From Streptococcus oralis (GTDB taxonomy: Bacteria > Bacillota > Bacilli > Lactobacillales > Streptococcaceae): a stretch of 64,000 nucleotides of DNA. Positions 16,588 to 25,303 of the stretch are shown here, in pieces (the first letter of the stretch is position 1; the number at the start of each line of letters is the position of its first letter). A model generated the notes under the pieces. That model searched no databases. It was not told where the DNA came from and saw only the letters and a program-made list of their open reading frames with translations. Location of the stretch: positions 124,001 to 188,000 of the forward strand of contig NZ_CP097843.1 of assembly GCF_023611505.1 (NCBI RefSeq), written 5' to 3'. The position numbers and the translations under genes are program-made.

Positions 16588-16642
16588 TGAACTGCACCCC
16601 AAAAGTTAGATTTTTTCTGTCTAACTTTTGGGGTGCAGTTCA
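16588..16642. repeat. Solo IS-end palindrome, copy 2 (55 bp, intact)
   Basis: TGAACTGCACCCCAAAAGTT and its exact reverse complement flank a 15-bp centre. The arms equal the right terminal inverted repeat of the IS3-family element in this window, present here twice head-to-head without transposase. It can act as a strong bidirectional terminator. Confidence 0.85.
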
Positions 16643-16760
16643 AATGTATGAGATATTTTTAGTTTTGATTTAATTTCGATATTTTTCCGGAAAATACTTA
16701 TTTTTCGGAAAGTCAAGATTTTGTTATTATTTATGATATACTGGTACCGTAATTATATCC

Positions 16761-16897
16761 TTACAGAGGTTAAGTAAGGGTTTCAGTACACGTCAATAGA
16801 TGTCAAAATATTGATTTTAAGCGATTTTTGATTTTTGGAAACTCATTATATCGCACTACAAATCAATAAAAACTCTACCTTTTACTCTACCTTTTTT
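16761..16897 (+). mobile_element. Integrative-element end with attachment-site core (copy A)
   Basis: TACAGAGGTTAAGTAAGGGT (from 16762) nearly equals the last codons and stop of rpmG. Exactly 111 bases after the start of that core come two 12-bp direct repeats, CTCTACCTTTTA and CTCTACCTTTTT (16873 and 16885). The same core, the same 111-base distance and the same paired repeats occur in inverted orientation at 20849-20712. Such paired repeats look like integrase arm sites. No integrase gene is left. Confidence 0.7.
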
Positions 16898-16927
16898 AGA
16901 TAAATATATCATCTGGATATTGAAGTT

Positions 16928-16961
16928 AAGCCCTGCTATCATTTCGATGGCAGGGCTTTTT
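16928..16961 (+). terminator. Strong intrinsic terminator
   Basis: AAGCCCTGC and GCAGGGCTT form a 9-bp perfect stem followed by TTT. It insulates cadD from upstream transcription. Confidence 0.9.
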
Positions 16962-17008
16962 AATGTTTGGGACACTACCTTCTTATCTATATTTTGATGG
17001 AGCTGAAG

Positions 17009-17060
17009 TTGACATCTACAAAGTTTAATGTTAAAATACATTCAAAAATATATTTGAATG
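17009..17060 (+). promoter_or_regulatory. cadDX promoter and CadX operator
   Basis: TTGACA (17009-17014) and TAAAAT (17032-17037) are 17 bases apart. CATTCAAA-N6-TTTGAATG (17039-17060) is a perfect palindrome over the start point. Its ATTCAAA/TTTGAAT arms are typical of CadC/SmtB-class operators, so repression by CadX relieved by metal is expected. Confidence 0.8.
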
Positions 17061-17069
17061 AGGTGCTTT

Positions 17070-17684
17070 ATGGTTCAAAATGTTGTTACTTCAATAATCC
17101 TGTATTCTGGGACAGCCGTAGACTTACTTATTATCCTAATGTTATTTTTTGCCAAAAGAAAAAGCAGAAAAGACATCATTAACATCTATTTAGGACAATT
17201 TCTAGGCTCTGTTAGTCTAATATTGCTAAGTTTACTTTTTGCATTTGTCTTAAATTATATTCCTAGTAAAGAGATTTTAGGTTTGCTCGGTTTGATTCCA
17301 ATTTTCCTAGGACTCAAAGTTTTGCTTTTAGGAGATTCTGATGGAGAAGCTATTGCAAAAGATGGTTTGCGCAAAGATAATAAAAACCTGATTTTTCTAG
17401 TCGCTATGATTACTTTTGCAAGTTGTGGTGCTGACAATATTGGTGTTTTTGTCCCATATTTTATTACCTTAAATTTAGCGAATTTGATAGTGGCTTTACT
17501 TACCTTTCTAGTCATGATTTATCTCTTGGTTTTTTCTGCCCAAAAATTGGCACAAGTCCCTTCTGTTGGAGAAACTTTGGAAAAATATAGCAGATGGTTT
17601 ATTGCCGTTGTTTATTTAGGACTGGGGATGTATATCCTGATTGAAAACAACAGCTTTAACATGCTAAGGACTGTGTTCGGCTAG
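17070..17684 (+). CDS. cadD: CadD-family cadmium resistance transporter
   Basis: A 204-aa membrane protein with about five to six hydrophobic helices and the CadD-family segments TASGTAVDLL-like (ILYSGTAVDLLIIL), YLGQFLGS and FASCGADNIGVFVPYF. CadD confers cadmium (and zinc) tolerance in staphylococci and streptococci, probably by export. ATG 17070 is chosen because TGAGGTG precedes it; an in-frame ATG at 17058 would overlap the operator. It is followed 11 bases later by its ArsR-type repressor. It lies between two inverted element ends and is probably acquired DNA. Confidence 0.88.
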   Translation: MVQNVVTSIILYSGTAVDLLIILMLFFAKRKSRKDIINIYLGQFLGSVSLILLSLLFAFVLNYIPSKEILGLLGLIPIFLGLKVLLLGDSDGEAIAKDGLRKDNKNLIFLVAMITFASCGADNIGVFVPYFITLNLANLIVALLTFLVMIYLLVFSAQKLAQVPSVGETLEKYSRWFIAVVYLGLGMYILIENNSFNMLRTVFG

Positions 17685-17695
17685 GAGAAAAAATT

Positions 17696-18034
17696 ATGAA
17701 AAAAGATAGTATCTGCCAAGTGAATATTATAAATCAGCAAAATGTTACAACCGCAACGAACTACCTTGAAAAGGAAAAAGTCCAAAAATCACTTCGTATT
17801 TTATCAAAGTTTACCGATAATAAACAGATAAATATCATCTTTTATCTCCTTGCTGTTGAAGAACTCTGTGTCTGTGATATAGCCTGTTTACTAAATCTCA
17901 GTATGGCATCTGCCTCCCACCATCTTCGTAAACTAGCCAATCAAAACATCTTGGATACTAGAAGAGAGGGGAAAATTATATATTATTTTATAAAAGATGA
18001 GGAAATCAAAGACTTTTTTAATCAACTAGGATAA
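17696..18034 (+). CDS. cadX: ArsR/SmtB-type metal-responsive repressor (CadX/CadC-like)
   Basis: A 112-aa winged-helix repressor. The metal-binding ELCVCD motif sits in the recognition-helix region (about residues 61-66). The DNA-reading helix is MASASHHLRKLANQNIL, and the C-terminus is short. An N-terminal cysteine (C6) may complete a CadC-type site. It should repress the cadDX promoter through the palindrome at 17039-17060 and release it on binding Cd, Zn or Pb. It is co-transcribed with cadD. Confidence 0.88.
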   Translation: MKKDSICQVNIINQQNVTTATNYLEKEKVQKSLRILSKFTDNKQINIIFYLLAVEELCVCDIACLLNLSMASASHHLRKLANQNILDTRREGKIIYYFIKDEEIKDFFNQLG

Positions 18035-18432
18035 CAACTATTTTTACTACTTTATCATGATTATATATAGGACTTATCTATGAAATTTTTTGATAAAAAT
18101 TACTCACATGAAAGACTACTCGTAGCAAATCTTTAAGAAAAAAGTATAATTTAAAGCAAAGCGACCTAGGTAATGCAGGTCAAGTTAGCCAAGTTTAAAA
18201 GGGAGAAATCTGAAAGAAAATGTATCTTTGATAGTAGTCATTTATTGTGAAATATGATATATTTATTGATTAGATGGATGAATATTTCTAAAGTTAAATA
18301 AAATATGACAGATACATGCTTTTTAGTGTATCTTGTTTGTACTCAAAATATGAAGTGACTATCCAATATTTAAGATTAATAAATATTATACGATGAGATA
18401 GAATACTACAAAATGAAAGGCAACGTAATCTG
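18035..18432. other. Gene-free AT-rich stretch
   Basis: No supported gene. A short frame at 18080-18136 (MKFFDKNYSHERLLVANL) has no clear ribosome-binding site and is probably a remnant. Several stops occur in all frames. Confidence 0.4.
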
Positions 18433-18735
18433 ATGAAGAAAGATAGATTAATTGCATTGACAGATGCTGTTCTAGCAATTATTATGACCATTTTGATTTT
18501 AGAGTTAGAAAAACCAACGACACCAAGTCTTCAAGCTTTTTGGGATTTACGGCAAAATTTCTTTGCTTATTTTCTTTCCTTTTTCTGGTTGGGATCGTTA
18601 TGGATGGCACTAAACACATTATGGGAAAAGGTTGAGAAAATTTCCTCAGAAATTATTTGGTGGAATTTGTTTCTACTCTTGGAGCGGCAGGAGTTCTCTT
18701 TGGAGAATTTCATGCCATCCAAGATACCAGTCTGA
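18433..18735 (+). pseudogene. Truncated TMEM175/DUF1211-type channel gene
   Basis: The first about 80 residues (RLIALTDAVLAIIMTILILE, then FLSFFWLGSLWMALNTLWEK) match the start of prokaryotic TMEM175 (DUF1211) potassium channels, which normally continue for about 200 residues. After SEIIWWNLFLLL the frame runs into unrelated sequence (ERQEFSLENF) and stops. The open frame at 18657 on the same strand continues from the junction. A deletion or frameshift around 18680 is inferred. Confidence 0.6.
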
Positions 18736-19001
18736 ATGATGTGGTGGACCGGATCTATATAAATGTCAAGGATTTACCGTTTCAGTCCTTGGGAGCTTTA
18801 GCTAATATCCTGTCTGATGTTAAGAAGGGACTGATTCAAGACAGTCATATCTGGTCTTTCTTCCAGTCATTTTTCAAACAATATCAGTTGATAATCAGCT
18901 TAAATCAGATCTATCAGTTTGTCTATCTTTCTCTGATGGAGATCATGTCCTATCTTCACTTTGATTATTGGAAAAAACGGCTCGGTCAGGAGCTAGTATG
19001 A
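18657..19001 (+). pseudogene. C-terminal fragment of an unrecognised protein
   Basis: A 114-codon frame overlapping the TMEM175 remnant in another phase. It has no ribosome-binding site at its start. The residues (AAGVLFGEFHAIQD, SLGALANILSDVKKGL, FFKQYQLIISLNQIYQF) do not match a family I know. It probably represents the 3' part of a gene whose 5' part was lost at the junction near 18680. It ends 13 bases before the K+ channel gene, so it may once have headed that operon. Confidence 0.4.
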
Positions 19002-19014
19002 ATAAGGAGAACAA

Positions 19015-19338
19015 ATGAGACGTTTAAAAATGTTATGGCATATTATACAGGTTACGGGTTTTACTCGGTTTGCTCTGAGTTTTGTGACCTTTGTTTTTGG
19101 GTCAGGAGGCGTGCTTTTCCTAGTTGAACCTGCTATCACAAATTACGGAGACGGTCTTTGGTATGCTTTTGTGACTTCGACGACTGTCGGCTACGGGGAT
19201 CTCCTAGCTGTGACCTTGATTGGAAGGATTACCAGTGTCTTCTTGACGATTTATGGGCTCATATTTTTTGGCTGTTTATCAGCTGTTATTATTAATTATT
19301 ATACCGATTTAAATAAGGAAAGAGGAGAGGACAAATGA
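19015..19338 (+). CDS. Small two-helix potassium channel
   Basis: A 107-aa KcsA-like ion channel. The first helix is at about 17-38; a pore helix and selectivity filter TTVGYGD (residues 56-62) follow; the second helix is at about 68-92. There is no large cytosolic domain. An AAGGAGA site precedes the ATG. The gene overlaps the next by four bases (ATGA), indicating joint translation with the DUF389 membrane protein. The pairing suggests a membrane ion-homeostasis unit inside the island; this is inference. Confidence 0.85.
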   Translation: MRRLKMLWHIIQVTGFTRFALSFVTFVFGSGGVLFLVEPAITNYGDGLWYAFVTSTTVGYGDLLAVTLIGRITSVFLTIYGLIFFGCLSAVIINYYTDLNKERGEDK

Positions 19339-20384
19339 CTGCCAATTATTCAACACGGGAATACCGTGAGAAATTATACGATGACCTTCATGTTCGATTG
19401 AGAGATACAGCGATTTTGATGTGTGCAATTTTTATTGCCTCTATCGGTCTAAATATGAATTCAACAGCTGTTATTATTGGAGCCATGTTAATTTCACCTC
19501 TCATGACACCGATTGTTGGACTGGGATTCGGTTTAGCTATTTTTGATACGCGTTTAATCAAGCAATCTCTAGAGGTTTTATTGACTCAAGTGTTGGTCAG
19601 TTTGCTTGTCTCGACTCTGTATTTCTGGATTTCTCCCTTGTCTTATGCAAGTAGCGAGTTGATCGCACGAACCTCTCCAACCATTTGGGATGTTCTCATT
19701 GCTATTGCTGGTGGGATTGCTGGTGTGATCGGTTCAAGGAAAAAAGAAGCAAACAATATCGTGCCAGGAGTAGCCATTGCTACAGCTTTGATGCCGCCTA
19801 TCTGTACTGCTGGCTATGGTTTAGCTAATGGGAATGTACGATTTTTATTGGGGGCTCTCTATCTTTTCTTGATCAACTGTGTCTTTATCATGCTAGCCAA
19901 CATTGTTGGAACAAGAATTTTGATGAGAAAATCTCCTTTAACTTCATTTAAAGAGCTGAGCATTAAAATGAGAATTGGCTTGATTTCTTTGATTGTATTG
20001 TTGATTCTTCCAGCTAGCTATTCGGCAGTTACTCTGACAATAGAACAAGCGCGCAAAGAAGGGATCAAACAGTTTGTAGGAAAAGAGTTCGCCAATTATA
20101 CGGTTATTAATCAAGTCTACAAGTCAAGTAACAATGAATTGGTCTTGACGGTTGTTGGAGATCCGATTTCAGAAGAAGAATTAGAAACACTCCACCAAAA
20201 ACAAGCCTCTTACGGTATTCAATCTGTTCAATTGAAAGTGAATCAAGTTCAGAACTCGCCAACATTAGATAGTGAAGCGACCAAGGAATTTTATGAAAAC
20301 ATTGACAAGTATATTGATCAAAAACTCTCTGAAAAAGATTCACAAAACGATCTCGTAAAAGAAAATGAAGCAGACAAGGATTGA
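19335..20384 (+). CDS. DUF389 (TIGR00341-type) membrane protein
   Basis: A 349-aa protein with about six membrane helices from residue 24 to 225, including the family-typical GAMLISPLMTPIVGLGFGLA and AGGIAGVIGSRKKEANNIVPGVAIATALMPP. A soluble C-terminal part of about 120 residues follows. The biochemical role of DUF389 is not established. The start overlaps the channel gene by four bases. The tail is charged and low in complexity (SEKDSQNDLVKENEADKD). Confidence 0.85.
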   Translation: MTANYSTREYREKLYDDLHVRLRDTAILMCAIFIASIGLNMNSTAVIIGAMLISPLMTPIVGLGFGLAIFDTRLIKQSLEVLLTQVLVSLLVSTLYFWISPLSYASSELIARTSPTIWDVLIAIAGGIAGVIGSRKKEANNIVPGVAIATALMPPICTAGYGLANGNVRFLLGALYLFLINCVFIMLANIVGTRILMRKSPLTSFKELSIKMRIGLISLIVLLILPASYSAVTLTIEQARKEGIKQFVGKEFANYTVINQVYKSSNNELVLTVVGDPISEEELETLHQKQASYGIQSVQLKVNQVQNSPTLDSEATKEFYENIDKYIDQKLSEKDSQNDLVKENEADKD

Positions 20385-20711
20385 GGACAATGAACTGAAT
20401 CGGTTTTTACGCCGTGTTTTTCTTGTATCTTCCTCTTTCTTACTTATAGCAGGTTGTTTTTGCTTGAATAAGAAATAAATTAGAAGTTCTATCATCTAAG
20501 AAAAATGATGAAAAAAATCATTTAACTAATGGTGTGAACGTTTAGTGTTTATCAGCTCCATTCTCTGTAATTTTGGGGGTAAAATCCACACCATTTAGAT
20601 AAAATTAGTTGAATTTGATTGGAAAAACGCTTTTATAAAAGCGGAGAAAAGTCTTGATATTACGCTGTTTTTAGTCCAACTGAAATTCATACTTTCCAAA
20701 CCAGGTCTTAA
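20385..20711. other. Gene-free stretch
   Basis: No gene supported. AATGGTGTG (about 20529) and CACACCATT (about 20590) form a 9-bp inverted repeat with a long loop. The region leads into the inverted element end at 20712. Confidence 0.4.
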
Positions 20712-20849
20712 GAAAAAAGGTAGAGAAAAAGGTAGAGTTTGGATTGAAATACAGTGCAATATATCGCATTTGGCAAAAAGAAAAAACGCTTTAAATCAGC
20801 GTTTTTCTTATGTATTGATTCGTATTGAACCCCTACTTAACTTCTGTAA
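20712..20849 (-). mobile_element. Integrative-element end at the 3' end of rpmG (copy B)
   Basis: On the minus strand TACAGAAGTTAAGTAGGGGT, the last codons of rpmG, is followed 111 bases after its start by two 12-bp direct repeats beginning CTCTACC (20737 and 20725). It is the inverted counterpart of 16761-16897. The 3' end of rpmG is a known integration site of streptococcal integrative elements. Confidence 0.7.
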
Positions 20850-20982
20850 ACACTACGTGCTTGCGAAGTTTTGGTGAGTATTTCTTCAATTGAAGACGGT
20901 CTGGAGTGTTACGTTTGTTTTTAGAAGTAAGGTACAAGCGTTCACCAGATTCTTTGTGTTCAAGTGTGATATTTACGCGCAT
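20833..20982 (-). CDS. rpmG: 50S ribosomal protein L33
   Basis: A 49-aa protein of the large subunit ([17 protein letters not shown]..., ending KHVVFTEVK). The four zinc-binding cysteines of the C+ form are absent, so this is the zinc-independent (C-) type. It lies 15 bases behind rpmF in the same orientation with a GAAGGGAGATACC site. Its last codons are also the attachment-site core of the element end described above; the reading frame is intact. Confidence 0.95.
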
Positions 20983-20997
20983 GGTATCTCCCTTCTA

Positions 20998-21180
20998 TTA
21001 TTCAGCTGATGCAGCTTTAGCGATTTTACGTCCTTTGTAGTATCCTTTAAGTGATACGCGGTGAGAACGTGAGTAATCTCCAGTAGTTTCGTCAAAGTTT
21101 ACAGATGGAGCTGTTACTTTGTAGTGTGTACGACGTTTGTTTTTCTTCGCTTTTGAGGTGCGACGTGCAGGTACTGCCAT
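20998..21180 (-). CDS. rpmF: 50S ribosomal protein L32
   Basis: A 60-aa protein with the conserved start [21 protein letters not shown] and a basic C-terminal half ([16 protein letters not shown]). Zinc-ligand cysteines are lacking, as in other streptococcal copies. AAAGGAGAAAAG precedes the ATG. It is first in the rpmF-rpmG operon; a likely promoter lies at about 21245-21275 on the minus strand (TATCCT as -10). Confidence 0.96.
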
Positions 21181-21365
21181 TTTCTTTTCTCCTTTAGGTA
21201 TTTAAATTCGATTCAATCTAGTGATTTTCATCAACCATACTAGGATAACACATTTTTTTTGTAAAGTAAAGTTACTTGACAAAAAAAGATAAAAAAATTA
21301 GAAGCTAGTAATCGAAATTTTCTGAAAATTCAAGAATTTTATTCTGTTCTTCATGCGGAAATTGT

Positions 21366-21374
21366 GCTATAATG
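21366..21374 (+). promoter_or_regulatory. ilvD promoter (-10 region)
   Basis: The extended -10 TGCTATAAT (TATAAT 21369-21374) lies 26 bases before the ilvD start. No good -35 is seen. No T-box or leader peptide is visible. Confidence 0.6.
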
Positions 21375-21400
21375 GTAAAAACTGAAATGGGAGGGAACAA

Positions 21401-23104
21401 ATGACAGAATTAGATACACGTCACCGCAGTAGCGTTTATGACAGTATGGTGAAATCACCAAACCGTGCCATGCTTCGTGCCACTGGAATGACAGATAAGG
21501 ACTTTGAAACACCGATTGTGGGAGTGATTTCAACTTGGGCGGAAAATACACCATGTAACATTCACTTGCATGATTTTGGGAAATTGGCTAAAGAAGGTGT
21601 CAAATCTGCGGGCGCTTGGCCTGTTCAGTTTGGAACCATTACCGTAGCAGACGGGATCGCCATGGGAACGCCTGGTATGCGTTTCTCTCTAACATCTCGT
21701 GACATCATCGCGGACTCTATTGAGGCTGCGATGGGTGGTCACAACGTGGATGCCTTTGTCGCTATCGGTGGCTGTGACAAGAACATGCCTGGTTCTATGA
21801 TTGCCATTGCCAATATGGATATTCCAGCTATTTTCGCCTATGGTGGTACTATTGCACCGGGAAATCTTGATGGCAAAGACATTGACTTGGTTTCTGTCTT
21901 TGAGGGTATCGGAAAATGGAACCATGGTGACATGACAGCTGAGGACGTGAAACGTCTCGAATGTAATGCCTGCCCTGGCCCTGGTGGCTGTGGTGGTATG
22001 TATACAGCTAATACCATGGCAACTGCTATCGAAGTTCTCGGTATGAGTTTGCCAGGATCTTCATCTCATCCAGCTGAATCAGCTGACAAGAAAGAAGATA
22101 TCGAAGCAGCAGGACGTGCTGTTGTCAAGATGCTGGAGCTTGGTCTCAAACCATCAGATATCTTGACTCGTGAAGCTTTTGAAGATGCCATCACTGTAAC
22201 TATGGCTCTCGGTGGTTCTACAAATGCCACTCTTCACTTGCTTGCCATTGCCCATGCGGCTAATGTTGACTTGTCACTTGAGGACTTCAATACGATCCAA
22301 GAGCGCGTGCCTCACTTGGCTGACTTGAAACCATCTGGTCAGTATGTCTTTCAAGACCTCTACGAAGTCGGTGGTATCCCTGCGGTTATGAAATACCTCT
22401 TGGCAAATGGTTTCCTTCATGGCGACCGCATCACATGTACTGGTAAGACAGTCGCTGAGAACTTGGCTGACTTTGCAGATCTCACACCAGGTCAAAAAGT
22501 TATTATGCCACTTGAAAATCCAAAACGTGCAGACGGTCCGCTTATCATCTTGAACGGGAACCTTGCTCCTGATGGTGCGGTAGCTAAGGTATCAGGTGTG
22601 AAAGTGCGTCGCCACGTTGGACCAGCTAAGGTCTTTGACTCAGAAGAAGATGCTATCCAGGCTGTCTTGACAGACGAAATCGTTGATGGCGATGTTGTCG
22701 TTGTTCGTTTCGTTGGACCTAAGGGTGGTCCTGGTATGCCTGAGATGCTATCCCTTTCATCCATGATCGTTGGTAAAGGTCAGGGAGACAAGGTTGCTCT
22801 CTTGACAGACGGCCGTTTCTCTGGTGGTACATATGGTCTGGTTGTCGGACATATCGCCCCTGAAGCTCAGGATGGTGGACCGATTGCTTACCTTCGTACA
22901 GGTGATATCGTTACGGTTGACCAAGATACCAAAGAAATTTCTATGGCCGTATCCGAAGAAGAACTTGAAAAACGCAAGGCAGAAACAACCTTGCCACCAC
23001 TTTACAGCCGTGGTGTCCTCGGTAAATATGCCCATATCGTATCATCTGCTTCACGCGGAGCCGTGACAGACTTCTGGAATACGGACAAGTCAGGTAAAAA
23101 ATAA
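21401..23104 (+). CDS. ilvD: Dihydroxy-acid dehydratase
   Basis: A 567-aa enzyme that converts dihydroxy-isovalerate and dihydroxy-methylvalerate to the keto acids of valine and isoleucine synthesis. It carries the Fe-S and Mg sites: C54 in the N-terminal [21 protein letters not shown] with the second cysteine, and [17 protein letters not shown] with the third, plus the C-terminal [12 protein letters not shown]. Full length. A GGGAGG site precedes the ATG. It stands alone between its own promoter and terminator, away from other ilv genes. Confidence 0.97.
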   Translation: MTELDTRHRSSVYDSMVKSPNRAMLRATGMTDKDFETPIVGVISTWAENTPCNIHLHDFGKLAKEGVKSAGAWPVQFGTITVADGIAMGTPGMRFSLTSRDIIADSIEAAMGGHNVDAFVAIGGCDKNMPGSMIAIANMDIPAIFAYGGTIAPGNLDGKDIDLVSVFEGIGKWNHGDMTAEDVKRLECNACPGPGGCGGMYTANTMATAIEVLGMSLPGSSSHPAESADKKEDIEAAGRAVVKMLELGLKPSDILTREAFEDAITVTMALGGSTNATLHLLAIAHAANVDLSLEDFNTIQERVPHLADLKPSGQYVFQDLYEVGGIPAVMKYLLANGFLHGDRITCTGKTVAENLADFADLTPGQKVIMPLENPKRADGPLIILNGNLAPDGAVAKVSGVKVRRHVGPAKVFDSEEDAIQAVLTDEIVDGDVVVVRFVGPKGGPGMPEMLSLSSMIVGKGQGDKVALLTDGRFSGGTYGLVVGHIAPEAQDGGPIAYLRTGDIVTVDQDTKEISMAVSEEELEKRKAETTLPPLYSRGVLGKYAHIVSSASRGAVTDFWNTDKSGKK

Positions 23105-23111
23105 ACAAGAA

Positions 23112-23139
23112 AAGCAAGCCATTTCGGCTTGCTTCTTTT
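23112..23139 (+). terminator. ilvD terminator
   Basis: AAGCAAGCC and GGCTTGCTT form a 9-bp stem with a 5-nt loop and a following T-rich stretch. It may also serve the convergent gene. Confidence 0.88.
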
Positions 23140-23163
23140 CATCTTCAAAAGTGATTTGCCTGC

Positions 23164-23505
23164 TTAACGAGGCGGTAGCCCAAGGGCAATGCGGCCGTAG
23201 CGACTAATTCGTGTGATCTTCCAGGCAGGCGACCAGGTAACTTCAACCTTGACATCTTCGATACCCTCGATTTGTTTCAGACCGGCCACGATTTCGATAG
23301 GCAGGCTTTCGGCGCAATCGCAGGCAGTGTCGGTAAAGGTCATGACAATTTTACAGAGACCTGTTTCATCCAGATTGATTTCATAAATCAAGCCTAGATT
23401 GTAAACATCCAACTCCACATCTGTATCAAAAACCTTCTCTAGTTTTTCGATAATTTGGTCTTGTAAAGCCAAAGCGCGGTCATTGATTTTGATATCGTCT
23501 CTCAT
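23164..23505 (-). CDS. MIP18/DUF59-family iron-sulfur assembly factor
   Basis: A 113-aa cytosolic protein of the MIP18 (SufT/PaaD-like) family, linked to Fe-S cluster maturation. It shows the DPE-like opening region VFDTDVELDVYNLGLIYEI, the conserved MTFTDTACDCAESLP with the reactive cysteine pair, and VEVTWSPAW. It lies next to ilvD, an Fe-S enzyme, but convergently. Function inferred from the family. Confidence 0.85.
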   Translation of the reverse strand: MRDDIKINDRALALQDQIIEKLEKVFDTDVELDVYNLGLIYEINLDETGLCKIVMTFTDTACDCAESLPIEIVAGLKQIEGIEDVKVEVTWSPAWKITRISRYGRIALGLPPR

Positions 23506-23672
23506 AACAGTCCCTCCACGTGATAAATATCCTCTATTTTCTCATAATTCTGACAATTTGGCAAGTTTTTGATGAATTTTCTGAAAAGACTCTCTTGAGA
23601 TTTTCTCCTCTCACTGTTTTAATCCCTCTATTTGTGGTAAAATAAGACTATTAAGTTTAAAGAGGATTCCCT

Positions 23673-24953
23673 ATGAAATTACAAAAACCAAAAGGAACGC
23701 AGGATATTTTACCTGCTGAGTCTGCTAAGTGGCAGTACGTTGAGGGCTTTGCCCGTGAAATTTTCAAGCGCTACAACTATGCAGAAGTGCGCACGCCTAT
23801 TTTTGAGCATTACGAGGTCATCAGCCGTTCTGTCGGGGACACAACCGATATCGTAACCAAGGAAATGTATGATTTCTATGACAAGGGTGATCGTCATATC
23901 ACTCTTCGTCCAGAAGGAACTGCGCCCGTTGTCCGTTCCTATGTGGAAAATAAACTCTTTGCCCCAGAAGTGCAAAAGCCAAGTAAGTTCTATTACATGG
24001 GTCCTATGTTCCGTTATGAACGTCCACAGGCAGGTCGTTTGCGTCAGTTCCACCAGATTGGTGTTGAGTGTTTTGGCTCAAGCAATCCAGCTACCGATGT
24101 GGAAACCATCGCTATGGCGGCTCATTTCTTGAAAGAAATCGGCATCCAAGGTGTCAAATTGCATCTTAATACTCTTGGAAATCCTGAGAGTCGTGCAGCC
24201 TACCGTCAAGCCTTGATCGACTATTTGACACCGCTCAAGGAGACCTTGTCGAAGGATAGCCAACGTCGTTTGGAGGAAAATCCTCTCCGTGTCTTGGACT
24301 CTAAGGAAAAAGAAGACAAGGTGGCAGTAGAAAATGCGCCGTCTATCTTGGACTTCCTTGATGCAGAAAGCCAAGCTCATTTTGATGCTGTGCGTCAGAT
24401 GTTGGAAAATCTGGGTGTAGACTATATCATCGATACCAATATGGTGCGTGGTCTGGACTACTACAACCACACGATTTTCGAGTTTATCACTGAAATCGAG
24501 GGCAATGAATTGACCGTCTGTGCAGGAGGTCGCTACGATGGCTTGGTTTCCTACTTTGGTGGCCCTGAGACTGCTGGATTTGGTTTTGGACTTGGTGTAG
24601 AGCGTCTGCTCCTCATCCTTGAAAAACAAGGTGTGGCCCTTCCTATCGAGAACGCTCTAGATGTTTATATCGCAGTCTTGGGCGAAGAAGCAAATGTTAA
24701 GGCCTTGGAATTGGTACAAGCCCTTCGCCAACAAGGCTTCAAAGCAGAGCGTGACTACCTCAACCGGAAGCTCAAAGCTCAGTTCAAATCCGCCGATGTC
24801 TTTGTGGCTAAGACTCTCATTACTCTAGGCGAGAGTGAAGTTGAAAGCGGACAAGTGACGGTTAAGAACAACCAAACACGAGAAGAAGTGCAAGCGTCCC
24901 TTGAGACCATCAGCCAAAACTTCTCTCAAGTCTTTGAAAAATTAGGATTTTAA
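23673..24953 (+). CDS. hisS: Histidyl-tRNA synthetase
   Basis: A 426-aa class II synthetase. Motif 1 lies around [16 protein letters not shown], motif 2 is [21 protein letters not shown], the histidine-binding loop is [12 protein letters not shown], and motif 3 is [11 protein letters not shown]. The C-terminal anticodon-binding domain starts near residue 325. AGAGGATT precedes the ATG. No T-box is seen upstream. It ends with a strong terminator at 24967. Confidence 0.97.
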   Translation: MKLQKPKGTQDILPAESAKWQYVEGFAREIFKRYNYAEVRTPIFEHYEVISRSVGDTTDIVTKEMYDFYDKGDRHITLRPEGTAPVVRSYVENKLFAPEVQKPSKFYYMGPMFRYERPQAGRLRQFHQIGVECFGSSNPATDVETIAMAAHFLKEIGIQGVKLHLNTLGNPESRAAYRQALIDYLTPLKETLSKDSQRRLEENPLRVLDSKEKEDKVAVENAPSILDFLDAESQAHFDAVRQMLENLGVDYIIDTNMVRGLDYYNHTIFEFITEIEGNELTVCAGGRYDGLVSYFGGPETAGFGFGLGVERLLLILEKQGVALPIENALDVYIAVLGEEANVKALELVQALRQQGFKAERDYLNRKLKAQFKSADVFVAKTLITLGESEVESGQVTVKNNQTREEVQASLETISQNFSQVFEKLGF

Positions 24954-24966
24954 TGACAGACAAACT

Positions 24967-24995
24967 GGTCAGGATCTTATTCCTGACCTTTTTCT
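24967..24995 (+). terminator. hisS terminator
   Basis: GGTCAGGA-N6-TCCTGACC (24967-24988) is a perfect 8-bp stem followed by TTTTTC. Confidence 0.9.
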
Positions 24996-25020
24996 TTTGC
25001 AAAATGACAAAAATCATAAA

Positions 25021-25066
25021 CTTTTTGACAAATATTATTGTCAAAAAGAAAAAGATGTGTTACAAT
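25021..25066 (+). promoter_or_regulatory. Autoregulated-type promoter with inverted-repeat operator
   Basis: CTTTTTGACAA-N6-TTGTCAAAAAG (25021-25048) has 11-bp perfect arms. Its right arm contains the -35 TTGTCA (25038-25043), 17 bases from TACAAT (25061-25066). A repressor bound there would block the promoter; the regulator encoded just downstream is the obvious candidate. Confidence 0.75.
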
Positions 25067-25096
25067 ATAAGCAAGTTAAGAGTAAAGGAAAAAGGA

Positions 25097-25303
25097 ATGC
25101 TTAAAAATCGTTTAAAAGAGCTTCGGGCTCGCGATGGTCTCAATCAGACCGAACTTGCCAAGCTAGCAGGGGTCTCCAGGCAGACTATCAGTCTGCTAGA
25201 GAGGGATGAGTATACCCCGTCAGTTGTGATCGCCTTGAAGATTTCACAGATATTCAATGAACCAGTCGAGTCGGTATTTCGTATAGAGGAGGATGAGGAA
25301 TGA
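25097..25303 (+). CDS. XRE-family (YdeI-like) transcriptional regulator
   Basis: A 68-aa protein that is essentially one helix-turn-helix domain (LKELRARDGLNQTELAKLAG, SRQTISLLERDEYTPS, ALKISQIFNEPVESVFRIEED), typical of short regulators heading membrane-protein operons in Firmicutes. ATG 25097 has AAAGGAAAAAGG upstream; a longer frame from 24953 reads through the hisS terminator and is rejected. It overlaps the next gene by four bases (ATGA). It probably represses its own operon through the palindrome at 25021. Confidence 0.88.
   Translation: MLKNRLKELRARDGLNQTELAKLAGVSRQTISLLERDEYTPSVVIALKISQIFNEPVESVFRIEEDEE

Noticed and set aside
24953..25096. N-terminal extension of the XRE regulator to 24953
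   Set aside because: It would translate the hisS terminator, the operator and the promoter; the ATG at 25097 has a good Shine-Dalgarno.
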